This document shows, in pieces, positions 41,455 to 51,312 of a stretch of DNA of 64,000 bases. The notes beneath the pieces are model-generated. The model worked only from the letters and a program-made list of their open reading frames with translations. It did not search any database and had not been told where the DNA came from. The stretch spans positions 3,100,001 through 3,164,000 of the forward strand of contig NZ_CP025003.1 of the NCBI RefSeq assembly GCF_002812485.1, in the 5' to 3' direction. The stretch's first letter is position 1. The number at the start of each line of letters is the position of its first letter. Source of the DNA: Dickeya fangzhongdai (GTDB lineage Bacteria > Pseudomonadota > Gammaproteobacteria > Enterobacterales > Enterobacteriaceae). The position numbers and the translations under genes were made by a program.

Positions 41455-44400
41455 ATGAAAAGAATGTTGATTAACGCAACTCAGCAGGAAGAGTTGCGTG
41501 TTGCCTTGGTTGATGGTCAGCGGCTTTACGATCTGGACATTGAAAGCCCCGGTCATGAACAGAAAAAGGCAAACATTTACAAAGGCAAGATCACCCGCAT
41601 AGAACCCAGCCTTGAAGCCGCTTTTGTTGATTATGGCGCAGAGCGACATGGCTTCCTCCCTCTCAAAGAAATCGCCCGTGAATACTTCCCCAGCAACTAC
41701 AATGCGCATGGCCGCCCGAACATCAAAGATGTGCTTCGTGAAGGTCAGGAAGTCATCGTTCAGGTGGACAAAGAGGAGCGCGGTAACAAAGGCGCTGCGC
41801 TGACCACGTTCATCAGTCTGGCCGGCAGCTATCTGGTGCTGATGCCGAACAACCCGCGGGCAGGCGGTATTTCCCGCCGTATCGAAGGGGATGACCGTAC
41901 CGAATTAAAAGAAGCGCTGGGCTCGCTGGAACTGCCGGACGGTATGGGCTTGATCGTCCGCACCGCCGGTGTGGGCAAATCCGCCGACGCACTGCAGTGG
42001 GATCTGGCGTTTCGCCTGAAGCACTGGGAAGCGATCAAGAAAGCGGCGGAAGGTCGTGCCGCGCCGTTCCTGATCCATCAGGAAAGCAACGTTATCGTTC
42101 GCGCGTTCCGCGATTATCTGCGTCCGGATATCGGCGAAATTCTGATCGACAACCCGAAAATTCTGGAACTGGCCAAAGAGCATATCGCTGCGCTGGGGCG
42201 CCCGGATTTCAGCAGTAAAATCAAGCTGTATACCGGCGAGATCCCGCTGTTCAGTCATTATCAGATCGAATCGCAGATCGAATCCGCTTTCCAGCGTGAA
42301 GTACGTCTGCCTTCCGGCGGCTCGATTGTTATCGACACCACCGAAGCGCTCACCGCCATTGATATCAACTCCGCTCGCGCAACCCGCGGCGGCGACATTG
42401 AAGAAACCGCCTTTAACACCAACCTGGAAGCGGCGGATGAGATTGCCCGTCAGCTTCGCTTGCGCGACCTGGGCGGTTTGATCGTCATCGACTTCATCGA
42501 CATGACCCCGGTCCGCCATCAGCGCGAAGTGGAAAACCGCCTGCGTGACGCGGTGCGTCAGGATCGCGCCCGCATCCAGATCGGCCGTATCTCCCGCTTT
42601 GGTCTGCTGGAAATGTCCCGTCAGCGTCTGAGCCCGTCACTGGGCGAATCCAGTCACCATGTCTGCCCGCGCTGTAGCGGCACCGGCACCATCCGTGACA
42701 ATGAATCGCTGTCGTTGTCGATCCTGCGTCTGATTGAAGAAGAGGCGCTGAAAGAGAACACCAAAGAAGTCCACGCTATCGTACCTGTTCCCATCGCATC
42801 TTATCTGCTTAACGAGAAACGTGAAGCGGTCAACGCGATTGAGAAACGTCAGGGGGGCGTTCGCGCCATTATCGTACCGCATGACGGTATGGAAACCCCG
42901 CACTACTCCGTACTGCGTATCCGCAAAGGCGAAGAAAAGCAGACCCTGAGCTATATGTTGCCTCAGCTGCTGGATGTCGAATCACAGCCCTCGCCGGAAG
43001 AACAGGTGTCCGAACGTCGGGTACCGGAACAGCCGGCTCTGGCGTCCTTCACCATGTCGGACATTCCGCCGGCTGAAACCAAGCCAGCCCCGGCGGTTGC
43101 CGCTCCGAAAGCGGAAAAACAACCGGCCTCTTCCGAACGTGGTCTGTTCGGTCGTTTTGTCGGCGCGCTGAAAGGCATCTTTGCCGCGCCGGCCGACGCC
43201 AAAGACAAACCGGCTGAAACTGTCGAATCGGCATCCGATGAGCAGGAACAAAAGCAGGAACGCCGAAACAACCGCCGCCAATCCGGTCGTCGCGAACGCA
43301 CCCGCGACAATCGCGAGCCGCGCGAGCGTGACGAACAGCGCCGTAACAAGCGCACGCCGTCGCAGAACGCCGACATCGAAACTGCGCCGGTAGCGGAAGT
43401 CTCTGCACAAGACAAAGCCGCGCGTGATGAACAACGTCGTGAGCAGCGCGCCGAGCGTCAACGCCGCCGCCAGGAAGAAAAACGTCAGGCGCAGAGCGAA
43501 GTTAAAGAGCTGAACACCGTGGCTGTCGACGCGGAAGACGCAGGTGCCGAGCAGGAAAAACCGGCACAGGTGATGCAGCGTCGTCAACGTCGCCAACTGA
43601 CCCAGAAAGTGCGGGTTCAGGACAGCGATGCCACAGAAGAGAATGTCGAAGCGCAGCTTCCCGCCGTTCCGTACGTTCAGGAACCGTCCGTGGTTGAAGT
43701 GACTGAACCTGTCGCATTGGCTGCTGAGGGAACTGATACGGAAAATGACGCGGCTGAAAGCAACCGCGAAAATGGTCTGCCGCGTCGATCTCGCCGTTCG
43801 CCTCGCCATCTGCGAGTCAGCGGTCAGCGTCGTCGTCGTTACCGCGATGAACGCTACCCGGCGCAGTCGCCGATGCCGATGGCACAGGCTTCAGCCTCAC
43901 CGGAAATGGCCTCAGGCAAAGTCTGGATTCGCTATCCGGTAGCCCAGCCGCAGCAACCAGAGCTGGTGGAAGAGCAGGTATCCGAGTCCATTGACGCCCC
44001 GCTTTCAGTCGTACCGGAACTGGCGGCAGCAGCGGTCGCTACGCTCCCGGAAGCGGTAGATGTTCTGGATACGGCTCCGGCAAACGCCCCGGCAACGGAA
44101 ACGCTAGCCGTAGTATCCGCTCCGACGCAGCAAGAAACCGTGCAGAGCGAAGCGACTCAGGATCTCGGCGCCAGCGTACAGGAAGAGATTCCTCAACCTC
44201 AGGTAACACCGGCGCCGGTACCACAACCCGTGGAAACCGCAGCTCGTGTTGAAGAGGCTGTCGAACAGGCTCCCGCCGCGGTTGTTGCTGATGAGGTTGG
44301 TGTTGCTGATAGCGACGCGACAACCAGCAGCGAACCCGCCGAAACGCAGGTAACTGAACAACCGCAGGTTATTCACGAGCCGGTGCAGGTTGAGAATACG

Positions 44401-44640
44401 CCAGTTGCTCAGGAGCCGGTTGCCGCGCCGGAGCCAGCTGAGACCACGACCGTAGTGTCGGCCCGCCATCACCATGCCGCCGCGCCGATGACTCGCGCAC
44501 CTGCGCCGGCATATGTTCCGGATGCACCGCGCGTCAGCGACTGGCAGCGCCCGGCATTTGCCTTCACCGGTAAAGGTTCTGCCGGTGGTCATGCTGCCGA
44601 GAATCAGGCCAGCGCGCCAGCGACACGGCCGGTGGAATAA
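41455..44640 (+). CDS. rne: Ribonuclease E
   Basis: RNase E starts mRNA decay and matures rRNA and tRNA; its C-terminal half scaffolds the degradosome. The 1061-residue protein has the E. coli length. Residues 1-520 hold the S1 domain, the catalytic Asp in [13 protein letters not shown] and LIVIDFIDM, and the zinc link CPRCSGTG. A membrane anchor helix [15 protein letters not shown] follows at about 565-585, then arginine-rich RNA-binding segments, the conserved [28 protein letters not shown], and the C-terminal PNPase-binding [14 protein letters not shown]. The acidic/proline linker differs most. The ATG at 41455 ([16 protein letters not shown]) was chosen by similarity. Confidence 0.98.
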   Translation: MKRMLINATQQEELRVALVDGQRLYDLDIESPGHEQKKANIYKGKITRIEPSLEAAFVDYGAERHGFLPLKEIAREYFPSNYNAHGRPNIKDVLREGQEVIVQVDKEERGNKGAALTTFISLAGSYLVLMPNNPRAGGISRRIEGDDRTELKEALGSLELPDGMGLIVRTAGVGKSADALQWDLAFRLKHWEAIKKAAEGRAAPFLIHQESNVIVRAFRDYLRPDIGEILIDNPKILELAKEHIAALGRPDFSSKIKLYTGEIPLFSHYQIESQIESAFQREVRLPSGGSIVIDTTEALTAIDINSARATRGGDIEETAFNTNLEAADEIARQLRLRDLGGLIVIDFIDMTPVRHQREVENRLRDAVRQDRARIQIGRISRFGLLEMSRQRLSPSLGESSHHVCPRCSGTGTIRDNESLSLSILRLIEEEALKENTKEVHAIVPVPIASYLLNEKREAVNAIEKRQGGVRAIIVPHDGMETPHYSVLRIRKGEEKQTLSYMLPQLLDVESQPSPEEQVSERRVPEQPALASFTMSDIPPAETKPAPAVAAPKAEKQPASSERGLFGRFVGALKGIFAAPADAKDKPAETVESASDEQEQKQERRNNRRQSGRRERTRDNREPRERDEQRRNKRTPSQNADIETAPVAEVSAQDKAARDEQRREQRAERQRRRQEEKRQAQSEVKELNTVAVDAEDAGAEQEKPAQVMQRRQRRQLTQKVRVQDSDATEENVEAQLPAVPYVQEPSVVEVTEPVALAAEGTDTENDAAESNRENGLPRRSRRSPRHLRVSGQRRRRYRDERYPAQSPMPMAQASASPEMASGKVWIRYPVAQPQQPELVEEQVSESIDAPLSVVPELAAAAVATLPEAVDVLDTAPANAPATETLAVVSAPTQQETVQSEATQDLGASVQEEIPQPQVTPAPVPQPVETAARVEEAVEQAPAAVVADEVGVADSDATTSSEPAETQVTEQPQVIHEPVQVENTPVAQEPVAAPEPAETTTVVSARHHHAAAPMTRAPAPAYVPDAPRVSDWQRPAFAFTGKGSAGGHAAENQASAPATRPVE

Positions 44641-44642
44641 TA

Positions 44643-44673
44643 TAAAAAAAGCACCTCGCTTCGGCGGGTGCTT
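44643..44673 (-). terminator. Terminator facing the ABM-domain gene
   Basis: AAGCACC-T-CGC and GCG-GGTGCTT pair around a TTCG tetraloop. Leftward the stem is followed by seven T (44644-44650), so it serves the leftward gene at 44712; it also lies just after the rne stop. Confidence 0.75.
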
Positions 44674-44683
44674 ATTCCCATTT

Positions 44684-44712
44684 AATGCCCGTCCATGACG
44701 GGCATTATTTTT
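44684..44712 (+). terminator. rne terminator
   Basis: AATGCCCGTC and GACGGGCATT form a 10-bp stem with a three-base loop, followed by ATTTTT. It is a good rightward intrinsic terminator, 43 bp after the rne stop. Confidence 0.85.
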
Positions 44713-44999
44713 CAGGCAATCGGCTGCAGCAACTTAATGTCCATGCCATCGATCTTGCCTTCCAGTTGAGCGACAAGCGCGCGAAAATGCGCAGTCTGCT
44801 CGTGCTCGTTGATAGCCTCCTGGCTTTTCCAGCGTTCGAAGAACACGAACGAACCGGTTTTGTTCAACTCTTCATGCAACTCATACTGCAGATTGCCGGC
44901 TTCCTGACGGCTCGGCGCAACAACCTGCCGGACAGCGGCCGCAACATCGTTAATGAACTCCGGCTTAGCCTGAACGCTGGCGACGATACGAATTTCCAT
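44712..44999 (-). CDS. ABM-domain (YgiN-like) monooxygenase-family protein
   Basis: The 95-residue protein begins MEIRIVASVQAKPEFINDVAAAVRQVV and contains EAGNLQYELHEELNKTGSFVFFERWKSQEAINEHEQTAHF, typical of the dimeric antibiotic-biosynthesis-monooxygenase (ABM) fold, including E. coli YgiN (quinol monooxygenase). No function can be assigned. The ATG at 44997-44999 was chosen because GGAG lies seven bases before it; an adjacent ATG at 45002 is too close to it. It is leftward between rne and pyrC, where E. coli has other genes. Confidence 0.85.
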   Translation of the reverse strand: MEIRIVASVQAKPEFINDVAAAVRQVVAPSRQEAGNLQYELHEELNKTGSFVFFERWKSQEAINEHEQTAHFRALVAQLEGKIDGMDIKLLQPIA

Positions 45000-45111
45000 C
45001 ATAATACTCCATGAATATAACAACCGATTGAATATCCAACCATAAAACGCCAACTGCAGGCTAATTTCAACCTTTTCACAACAAACGGATGCATTCGCTA
45101 CACTTTCCGCT

Positions 45112-45126
45112 TATGCTTACCCCCCG
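45112..45126 (+). promoter_or_regulatory. pyrC -10 element and C-run start region
   Basis: A TATGCT (45112-45117) is followed at start-site distance by C-run 45120-45125 and G45126. In E. coli and Salmonella, pyrC transcripts start at C when CTP is high and further down at G when it is low; only the longer ones fold over the ribosome-binding site. Here ACTCC (45136-45140) can pair with GGAGT at the ribosome-binding site (about 45169-45173), so the same switch seems possible. No good -35 is visible. Confidence 0.5.
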
Positions 45127-45179
45127 CCATATCACTCCCTGTTTCAGGGACGTTATTTACCGACCGCCGGAGTTTTTTC

Positions 45180-46223
45180 ATGACCCCCTTGCCGAATGTT
45201 CTGAAGATTCGTCGTCCTGACGACTGGCACCTTCATCTGCGTGACGATCAGATGCTCAAGGCTGTTTTGCCCTATACCAGCCGACTTTTCGCCAGAGCGA
45301 TCGTGATGCCGAATCTGACGCCGCCCATTACTACCGCGGCCCAGGCTGAAGCATATCGGCAGCGGATTTTATCCGCCGTTCCAGCCGGCGAGACCTTCCA
45401 GCCATTGATGACCTGTTACCTGACAGAGTCGCTGGACAAAAACGAAATCATCTCGGGCTATCAACAAGGTGTCTTTACCGCCGCCAAGCTTTATCCGGCA
45501 CATGCCACCACCAACTCCAGCCACGGCGTATCGGATATCAGAACCATCTACCCGGTGTTGGAAGCGATGCAAAAACTGGGCATGCCGCTGCTGGTTCACG
45601 GCGAAGTCACCGATCCGGAAGTCGACATTTTCGATCGCGAAGCCCGTTTCATCGAGCGCATCATGGAGCCGCTGCGCCAGCAGTTCCCGGAATTGAAAGT
45701 GGTGTTTGAGCACATTACCACTCGCGAAGCCGCCCAGTATGTGCAGTCTGCCGATCGTTTCGTTGCGGCCACCATCACTCCGCAGCATCTGATGTTTAAT
45801 CGCAATCACATGCTGGTGGGCGGCATCCGCCCGCATCTGTACTGCCTGCCGATCCTCAAGCGCAACACACACCAGCAGGCTCTGCGCGAAGCGGTCGCCA
45901 GCGGTAGCGAGAAATTCTTCCTCGGCACCGACTCCGCCCCGCATGCCAAACACCGTAAAGAATCGTCCTGTGGCTGTGCCGGCGTTTTCAACGCGCAGGC
46001 CTCATTGAGCGCCTACGCCACCGTATTCGAGGAATTGAACGCTCTGGATAAACTGGAAGCGTTCTGCTCCCTGAATGGCCCACGCTTTTACGGGTTGCCG
46101 GTTAACGAAGGCACGCTTGAATTACGCCGCCAGCCGGTGCAGTTTCCGGAAGAAATTGTCGCAGGCGAAGAAACTATCATTCCGTTTCTTGCCGGCCAGA
46201 GCCTGAACTGGTCTGTCGCCTGA
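45180..46223 (+). CDS. pyrC: Dihydroorotase
   Basis: PyrC closes carbamoyl-aspartate to dihydroorotate in pyrimidine synthesis. The 347-residue enzyme has the metal-binding DWHLHLRD, the carbamylated Lys in [40 protein letters not shown] and GTDSAPH. It follows the rne/ABM region and precedes dinI. Full length. Confidence 0.98.
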   Translation: MTPLPNVLKIRRPDDWHLHLRDDQMLKAVLPYTSRLFARAIVMPNLTPPITTAAQAEAYRQRILSAVPAGETFQPLMTCYLTESLDKNEIISGYQQGVFTAAKLYPAHATTNSSHGVSDIRTIYPVLEAMQKLGMPLLVHGEVTDPEVDIFDREARFIERIMEPLRQQFPELKVVFEHITTREAAQYVQSADRFVAATITPQHLMFNRNHMLVGGIRPHLYCLPILKRNTHQQALREAVASGSEKFFLGTDSAPHAKHRKESSCGCAGVFNAQASLSAYATVFEELNALDKLEAFCSLNGPRFYGLPVNEGTLELRRQPVQFPEEIVAGEETIIPFLAGQSLNWSVA

Positions 46224-46232
46224 TAGCGCCGA

Positions 46233-46253
46233 ACTCCCTGCCAGCCAGGGAGT
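46233..46253 (+). terminator. Hairpin after pyrC
   Basis: ACTCCCTG and CAGGGAGT pair with a five-base loop, 10 bp after the pyrC stop. The T-run comes about 14 bases later, so termination is likely but not certain. Confidence 0.6.
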
Positions 46254-46299
46254 CACTTTGTACGCATTTTTTATTCATGTTGTTGCCTTCCCTGATATA

Positions 46300-46315
46300 C
46301 TGTATAAAAACACAG
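46300..46315 (+). promoter_or_regulatory. LexA box of dinI
   Basis: CTGTATAAAAACACAG fits the SOS box CTGT-N8-ACAG exactly. It lies 19 bp upstream of the dinI start, where LexA would block the promoter until DNA damage. Confidence 0.85.
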
Positions 46316-46333
46316 TCACATAAGAAGGCAACC

Positions 46334-46576
46334 ATGCGTATTGAACTTACCATAGCAAAAACGACCCCGCTGCCCGCAGGCGCACTTGAAGCGCTGACCG
46401 ATGAACTGAGTCACCGGGTTCATGGCATTTATCCGGATACCCCCGTACACGTCCGTTACGCTGCCGCCAATAATCTGAGCGTCTTTGGCGGTAACAAGGA
46501 CGATAAAGAGAGAATATCGGAGATCCTGCAGGAGACATGGGAAAGCGCTGACGACTGGTTTATTCAAAACGAGTAG
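46334..46576 (+). CDS. dinI: DNA damage-inducible protein I
   Basis: DinI stabilises RecA filaments and tunes the SOS response. The 80-residue protein begins MRIELTIAKTTPLPAGALEAL and ends ISEILQETWESADDWFIQNE, with the acidic C-terminal helix that binds RecA. The ATG at 46334 matches E. coli; a longer frame from 46277 runs through the LexA box. Next to pyrC, as in E. coli. Confidence 0.96.
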   Translation: MRIELTIAKTTPLPAGALEALTDELSHRVHGIYPDTPVHVRYAAANNLSVFGGNKDDKERISEILQETWESADDWFIQNE

Positions 46577-46606
46577 TCCTTTCTCCATCCGCACAGGTTA
46601 CCTAAT

Positions 46607-46642
46607 GGCCAGTCCTCTTGCGTCTGGCCTCTTCATTTTTTC
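46607..46642 (+). terminator. dinI terminator
   Basis: GGCCAG (46607-46612) and CTGGCC (46624-46629) form a stem with an 11-base loop, followed by TCTTCATTTTTT. It ends dinI transcription. The rest of the gap to bssS (to 46872) is AT-rich, with a TATACT at 46790-46795 as a possible -10. Confidence 0.65.
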
Positions 46643-46872
46643 CTCGGATATCGCGTTGAATCGCACGTTCACATTAACGAGCTGTACTATTTTTGTTCAG
46701 GAATCATCGTTCATTTCACCAGATAATTAACTGAAACATCCACTTGAGTTTTTTTTACATTTAATTTCCATAAATGAATCTGACAGAGATATACTGATAT
46801 TGCTCAGCTACAAGAGCCGTCTTAAACCTCGTTTAGTCACTCACGGTAGTAACTAGTCAATAAGGGGTATTT

Positions 46873-47127
46873 ATGGACAGAAAAAATGAGATTATTCAAA
46901 CGCACCCGCTAGTAGGCTGGGATATCAGTACCGTTGACAGTTATGACGCAATGATGATCCGCCTGCATTACCTTTCTACGGCGGACCAGGCGCCAGATGA
47001 GGCGCAGGTTGACCGGACATTATGGTTAACCACGGACGTGGCAAAACAGCTTATCTCAATCCTTGAGGCTGGGATTGCCAAAATCGAATCGAATGAATAT
47101 CAACCTGCCGACTATCTTAAGCATTAA
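46873..47127 (+). CDS. bssS: Biofilm regulator BssS
   Basis: The 84-residue protein begins MDRKNEIIQTHPLVGWDISTVDSYDAMMIRLHYL and has TLWLTTDVAKQLISILEAGIAKIES, matching E. coli BssS (YceP) nearly throughout except in the middle. In E. coli it affects biofilm formation through indole and catabolite signalling; the mechanism is unknown. Full length, with its own promoter region. Confidence 0.95.
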   Translation: MDRKNEIIQTHPLVGWDISTVDSYDAMMIRLHYLSTADQAPDEAQVDRTLWLTTDVAKQLISILEAGIAKIESNEYQPADYLKH

Positions 47128-47172
47128 TATTTTTTATATTTATCACCATTCACCAATGCCATTCTCTCCCCT

Positions 47173-47196
47173 GACACCGCTCCCCAGAGCGGTGTC
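47173..47196 (+). terminator. bssS terminator
   Basis: GACACCGCTC and GAGCGGTGTC form a perfect 10-bp stem with a CCCA loop, 45 bp after the bssS stop. A weak T stretch follows. The remaining DNA to 47506 is markedly AT-rich with no gene. Confidence 0.7.
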
Positions 47197-47506
47197 TTAC
47201 CGTCTATATCTTCATTACAACAAATTTAGCATCTGATTTGTTTATAAAAATAAATTACCAAAAGAATAAAATCAGAAAAACAAATAACCCAATTTAATAA
47301 AAAAGCATTTATCTTCCTGAATTTAAATAAATAAAGAAATGTTTTAATAAACTTACACAGTCATCCTGAATAATAAATCCGCACCACCTTCAAATTTATT
47401 GAAATATAAAAATATCATATTGGATAGGTCATTTTTATATTGATTTTATGTTTACGGATGTTTAATTTCCTGAAACAAAGGTTAACCTACGATAAGGATT
47501 TCAATA

Positions 47507-48061
47507 ATGCTTTGGCGTAATACGTCAACCCGCTATGGGCACATTAGCGTGCTGCTGCACTGGATTACCGCTGCCACAGTGTATGGCATGTTTGCATTAG
47601 GGCTATGGATGGTTGCCCTGGGATATTACGATCCCTGGTATCACAACGCGCCTGAAATACATAAAGGTATAGGCATATTGCTGTTTCTGGCTCTGCTGTT
47701 CCGGGTGATATGGCGCTGGGTTTCTCCTCCTCCTCGCCCGCTATCCAGCTATTCCACACTGACCCGTATCGGCGCCACGTTGGCGCATATTTTCCTGTAT
47801 CTGTTGTTATTCAGCATACTGATTAGCGGTTATCTGATTTCTACCGCCGAAGGTCAGCCAATTTCCGTCTTTGGCTGGTTCTCAGTGCCCGCTACGCTGA
47901 GCGGGATTCAGGATCAGGCGGATACCGCCGGTACCATCCATTTGTATCTTGCATGGGCGGTCGTCATTTTGTCCGTCTTGCATGCGCTGGCGGCATTTAA
48001 ACATCACTTTATCGATCGTGACGCTACGTTAAAACGCATGTTGGGTAGACAGGCGGATTAA
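47507..48061 (+). CDS. yceJ: Cytochrome b561 family protein YceJ
   Basis: The 184-residue protein has four membrane helices and the di-heme histidines of this family ([71 protein letters not shown]). It should move electrons between quinones and an unknown partner in the inner membrane. It is 28 bp upstream of yceI, forming the conserved yceJ-yceI pair. Confidence 0.95.
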   Translation: MLWRNTSTRYGHISVLLHWITAATVYGMFALGLWMVALGYYDPWYHNAPEIHKGIGILLFLALLFRVIWRWVSPPPRPLSSYSTLTRIGATLAHIFLYLLLFSILISGYLISTAEGQPISVFGWFSVPATLSGIQDQADTAGTIHLYLAWAVVILSVLHALAAFKHHFIDRDATLKRMLGRQAD

Positions 48062-48089
48062 TTCATTCTGGGTTCAAGGAGAAAGACCA

Positions 48090-48668
48090 ATGTTTAAGAA
48101 AGCAATTCTGGGCGTGACTATGGCTTCCCTGTTTAGCTTCGCGGGAGCCGCTACCGCTGCCGATTATAAAATTGACAAGGAAGGACAACATGCGTTTGTT
48201 CAGTTCCGTATCAAGCATCTGGGATACAGCTGGTTATACGGTACCTTCAAGGATTTCGACGGCGCATTTACCTTTGATGAAAATAATCCTTCCGCAGACA
48301 AAGTCAGCGTAACCATCAATACCAACAGCGTTGACACCAATCATGCCGAACGTGATAAACATATTCGCAGCGCCGAATTTCTGAATGTCGCCAAGCACCC
48401 TCAGGCGACATTCGCATCCACCGAAGTGAAAAAAGACGGCGATGAATTGAAAATTACCGGCAATCTGACATTGAATGGCGTAACTAAACCGCTGACGCTG
48501 GAAGCGAAAGCAATTGGTCAGGGTAACGACCCGTGGGGGAATTATCGTGCCGGTTTCGAAGCCGAAGGAAAGCTTAAACTGAAAGATTTTAATATCACTA
48601 CCGATCTTGGCCCGGCTTCTCAGGAAGTGGATCTGATCATTTCGGTTGAAGGTATTCGTCAGAAATAA
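48090..48668 (+). CDS. yceI: YceI family periplasmic protein
   Basis: The 192-residue protein has a Sec signal peptide (cleavage likely after ATAA near residue 23) and a lipocalin-like YceI domain that in relatives binds isoprenoid chains such as polyisoprenoid quinones. Motifs are [49 protein letters not shown] and [15 protein letters not shown] [14 protein letters not shown]. In E. coli it is base-inducible. The pairing with a b561 cytochrome suggests a quinone-linked role. Confidence 0.95.
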   Translation: MFKKAILGVTMASLFSFAGAATAADYKIDKEGQHAFVQFRIKHLGYSWLYGTFKDFDGAFTFDENNPSADKVSVTINTNSVDTNHAERDKHIRSAEFLNVAKHPQATFASTEVKKDGDELKITGNLTLNGVTKPLTLEAKAIGQGNDPWGNYRAGFEAEGKLKLKDFNITTDLGPASQEVDLIISVEGIRQK

Positions 48669-48674
48669 TAATTT

Positions 48675-48705
48675 GCGCAGAGTCTTTCATAGACTCTGCG
48701 CTTTT
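48675..48705. terminator. Terminator between convergent yceI and trhO
   Basis: GCGCAGAGTCT and AGACTCTGCGC form a perfect 11-bp stem with a five-base loop, followed rightward by TTTT. It lies between two converging genes and likely serves both. Confidence 0.85.
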
Positions 48706-48716
48706 CGCCATCAGCG

Positions 48717-49775
48717 TTATTTTTTCTCTTCCGGGGCGGGAATACCCAGAGTGGTATTCAGCAATCCTTTAGACTTATTGAAGATCTTCATACTGATTTC
48801 ACGATTTTTCCGGCGCTGACGCTGCTCTTCAAGCGGTAACCGGATCTCATTCTGACACACGGCGCTACAGCATCCCTCATATTTTTCCGCGCACGTCGGG
48901 CATTGAATAAACAGTAAATGGCATCCCTGATTCTTACAGTTGACATGGGTATCGCACGGCTCACCGCATTGATGGCAATGGGCAATCACATCCCCGGATA
49001 CTCGTTCCCCCATCCGTTCGTCAAATACAAAGTTTTTGCCGATAAACCTGAGGGGCAACCCATTGGCTTTGGCCTGCCGCACGTATTCGATGATGCCGCC
49101 TTCCACGTGATAGACATTTCTGAAACCATGATGAAGCATGTAGGCACTGGCTTTTTCACAGCGAATCCCGCCGGTGCAATACATCACGATATTCTTGTCG
49201 CGCGCGTCCGCCAGCATATCGACCGCCATCGGCAACTGCTCGCGGAACGTATCGGAAGGCACTTCAATCGCGTTTTCAAAATGGCCGACTTCATACTCAT
49301 AATGATTACGCATATCCACGAACAACGTATCAGGATCGTCCGCCATCCGGTTGACCTCTTCCGCTTTGAGATACTGACCGACCTGGGTCGGATCGAAGCT
49401 GGCGTCATCAATGCCATCGGCGACAATGCGATCCCGCACTTTCATGCGTAATACCCAGAATGACTTACCGTCATCTTCCAGTGCGACATTCAGCCGAATT
49501 CCGTCCAGAGCCGGATGCGAGCCGAACAGGGCGCGGCGAAAGTCCTCAAAATGGCTGGCCGGAACGCTGATCTGCGCGTTAATGCCTTCTCTGGCGATAT
49601 AAACGCGGCCGAATACCTTTACATGGCTAAAGGCGATATAGAGCGCATCGCGGAAGGCTTGCGGGTCATCCAGTTGGAAATATTTGTAAAAGGACACTGT
49701 GGTACGCGGCTCGGTTTCAGCGAGCATGCGCGCTTTCAGTTCCTCATTGGAAACACGGTTATGTAACACTGGCAT
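48717..49775 (-). CDS. trhO: tRNA U34 hydroxylase TrhO
   Basis: The 352-residue protein has an N-terminal UPF0176 domain and a rhodanese domain with the active-site loop [14 protein letters not shown] (Cys200, Cys206), then a cysteine-rich C-terminus ([38 protein letters not shown]) that may bind zinc. In E. coli TrhO (YceA) hydroxylates U34 of tRNA. The ATG at 49773-49775 gives [10 protein letters not shown], as in E. coli. Confidence 0.95.
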   Translation of the reverse strand: MPVLHNRVSNEELKARMLAETEPRTTVSFYKYFQLDDPQAFRDALYIAFSHVKVFGRVYIAREGINAQISVPASHFEDFRRALFGSHPALDGIRLNVALEDDGKSFWVLRMKVRDRIVADGIDDASFDPTQVGQYLKAEEVNRMADDPDTLFVDMRNHYEYEVGHFENAIEVPSDTFREQLPMAVDMLADARDKNIVMYCTGGIRCEKASAYMLHHGFRNVYHVEGGIIEYVRQAKANGLPLRFIGKNFVFDERMGERVSGDVIAHCHQCGEPCDTHVNCKNQGCHLLFIQCPTCAEKYEGCCSAVCQNEIRLPLEEQRQRRKNREISMKIFNKSKGLLNTTLGIPAPEEKK

Positions 49776-49984
49776 GGTGTACGATCCTGTTTTTATTGAG
49801 GTGAATGGCGTTAAAATATTATGAAGGCGATGTTGCGCAAACAATAAATTGCCGCCGCATCATACACGAGGGATAGCATAGTGTCAGTGAATGACGTGCA
49901 TATCGGAATGTGAAATCGTTATTTCAGGCGCAGCGACATCTCTGGCAATGTTTCCCGGGTATATCTCAGACGGAGGTTATCTTC

Positions 49985-51082
49985 ATGAGCAAACTGTTCA
50001 GCCCATTGGCATTGGGAAACCTGACGCTGCCAAACCGCATCATCATCGCGCCGATGTGCCAGTACTCAGCTGAAAATGGTAAAGCGACCGAATGGCACAT
50101 GATGCATCTGGGTACGTTGTCGCATTCCGGCGCCGGATTATTGATTCTGGAAGCCACCGCCGTCCTGCCGGAAGGGCGCATCTCGCCACAGGACCTCGGC
50201 CTGTGGGACGACGATACCGAACGTGCACTGGCGCCGGTTGTACGGGGCATCCGCAAACATTCAGCCATCCCGTTGGGCATCCAGCTCGGCCATGCCGGCC
50301 GCAAAGCCTCAACCGGCGCGCCCTGGGCCAATCGAACCTTCCTGCCCCCAGAGCAAGGCGGCTGGCAGACAGTGGCGCCTTCCGCCTTGCCTTACCACCC
50401 GGATGACACCCCGCCTGTCGCCATGAGCCACGATCAAATCAAGAACCTGATTGATGCCTTTGCCGCCTCGGCCAGACGGGCAGATCGGCTGGGGTTCGAT
50501 TTGATCGAGATCCACGCCGCTCACGGCTACCTGTTGCATCAATTTCTTTCGCCATTGACCAACCAGCGCGATGATGAATATGGGGGATCGCTGACCAACC
50601 GAATGCGCCTGCTGCGCGAGGTCTATATGGCTGTGCGTGAAGTGTTTCCGCCGCATAAAGCCGTGGGCGTCCGTATTTCCGCCACTGATGCCGTCGAAGG
50701 CGGCTGGGATCTGGCGCAATCTATTGAACTCGGCAAATTGCTGCGCGAATTGGGGTGCGACTATATTCATGTCTCCAGCGGCGGTCTGTCGCCCTTACAA
50801 CAAATTCATCCCGCCCCCAATTATCAGGTGCCTTTCGCACAAAAAATTCGTCAGGCAACCGGGTTGGTGACCATCGCCGTCGGCTTGATCACTGAACCGG
50901 AACAGGCAGAAGCGATTCTGGCAACTGAAGAGGCGGATGCGGTAGCCCTTGCGCGTGCGATTTTGTTCAATCCGCGCTGGCCGTGGCACGCGGCGATCCG
51001 GCTGAAAGAAAAAGTTATCGCGCCTCCCCAGTACTGGCGCTGCGAACCACATTACGCCAAAGGGCTGTTCACCCCGCTATAA
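49985..51082 (+). CDS. Old Yellow Enzyme family NAD(P)H:flavin oxidoreductase (YqjM/XenA-like)
   Basis: The 365-residue flavoprotein begins MSKLFSPLALGNLTLPNRIIIAPMCQYSAENG. The APMCQY motif with Cys25 marks the YqjM/XenA branch of ene-reductases. Other motifs are QLGHAGRKAS, HAAHGYLLHQFLSPLTNQRDDEYGGSLTNRMR and an Arg-rich FMN-binding C-terminus. It reduces activated double bonds, xenobiotics or unsaturated carbonyls; the natural substrate is unknown. The start was chosen because GGAGG lies 9-10 bases before it. It is between trhO and lpxL, where E. coli has no such gene. Confidence 0.92.
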   Translation: MSKLFSPLALGNLTLPNRIIIAPMCQYSAENGKATEWHMMHLGTLSHSGAGLLILEATAVLPEGRISPQDLGLWDDDTERALAPVVRGIRKHSAIPLGIQLGHAGRKASTGAPWANRTFLPPEQGGWQTVAPSALPYHPDDTPPVAMSHDQIKNLIDAFAASARRADRLGFDLIEIHAAHGYLLHQFLSPLTNQRDDEYGGSLTNRMRLLREVYMAVREVFPPHKAVGVRISATDAVEGGWDLAQSIELGKLLRELGCDYIHVSSGGLSPLQQIHPAPNYQVPFAQKIRQATGLVTIAVGLITEPEQAEAILATEEADAVALARAILFNPRWPWHAAIRLKEKVIAPPQYWRCEPHYAKGLFTPL

Positions 51083-51312
51083 ATTGATGCCCCCCGCCGC
51101 CAGTGCGGGGGCTGTTCCGCCCAATGTCACCAAACGCTAAAACCCATATCCCTCAAATGTTATTATAGATACCGTGTTGAATTTGCGGATAAAAGCAACA
51201 AGCGTATTCTTTCCTTAACAACGCCGCTTTCGGCTATTCTGTTGGAAAGCGCTGATCATTATGTTAACCGTCGGCGTGTTGTTCGCCGCTTTTTGATTTT
51301 GATACTGAGGCT

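Noticed and set aside
51089..51111. GC-rich hairpin CCCCCGC...GCGGGGG after the Old Yellow Enzyme gene
   Set aside because: Plausible stem but no T-run; not listed as a terminator.
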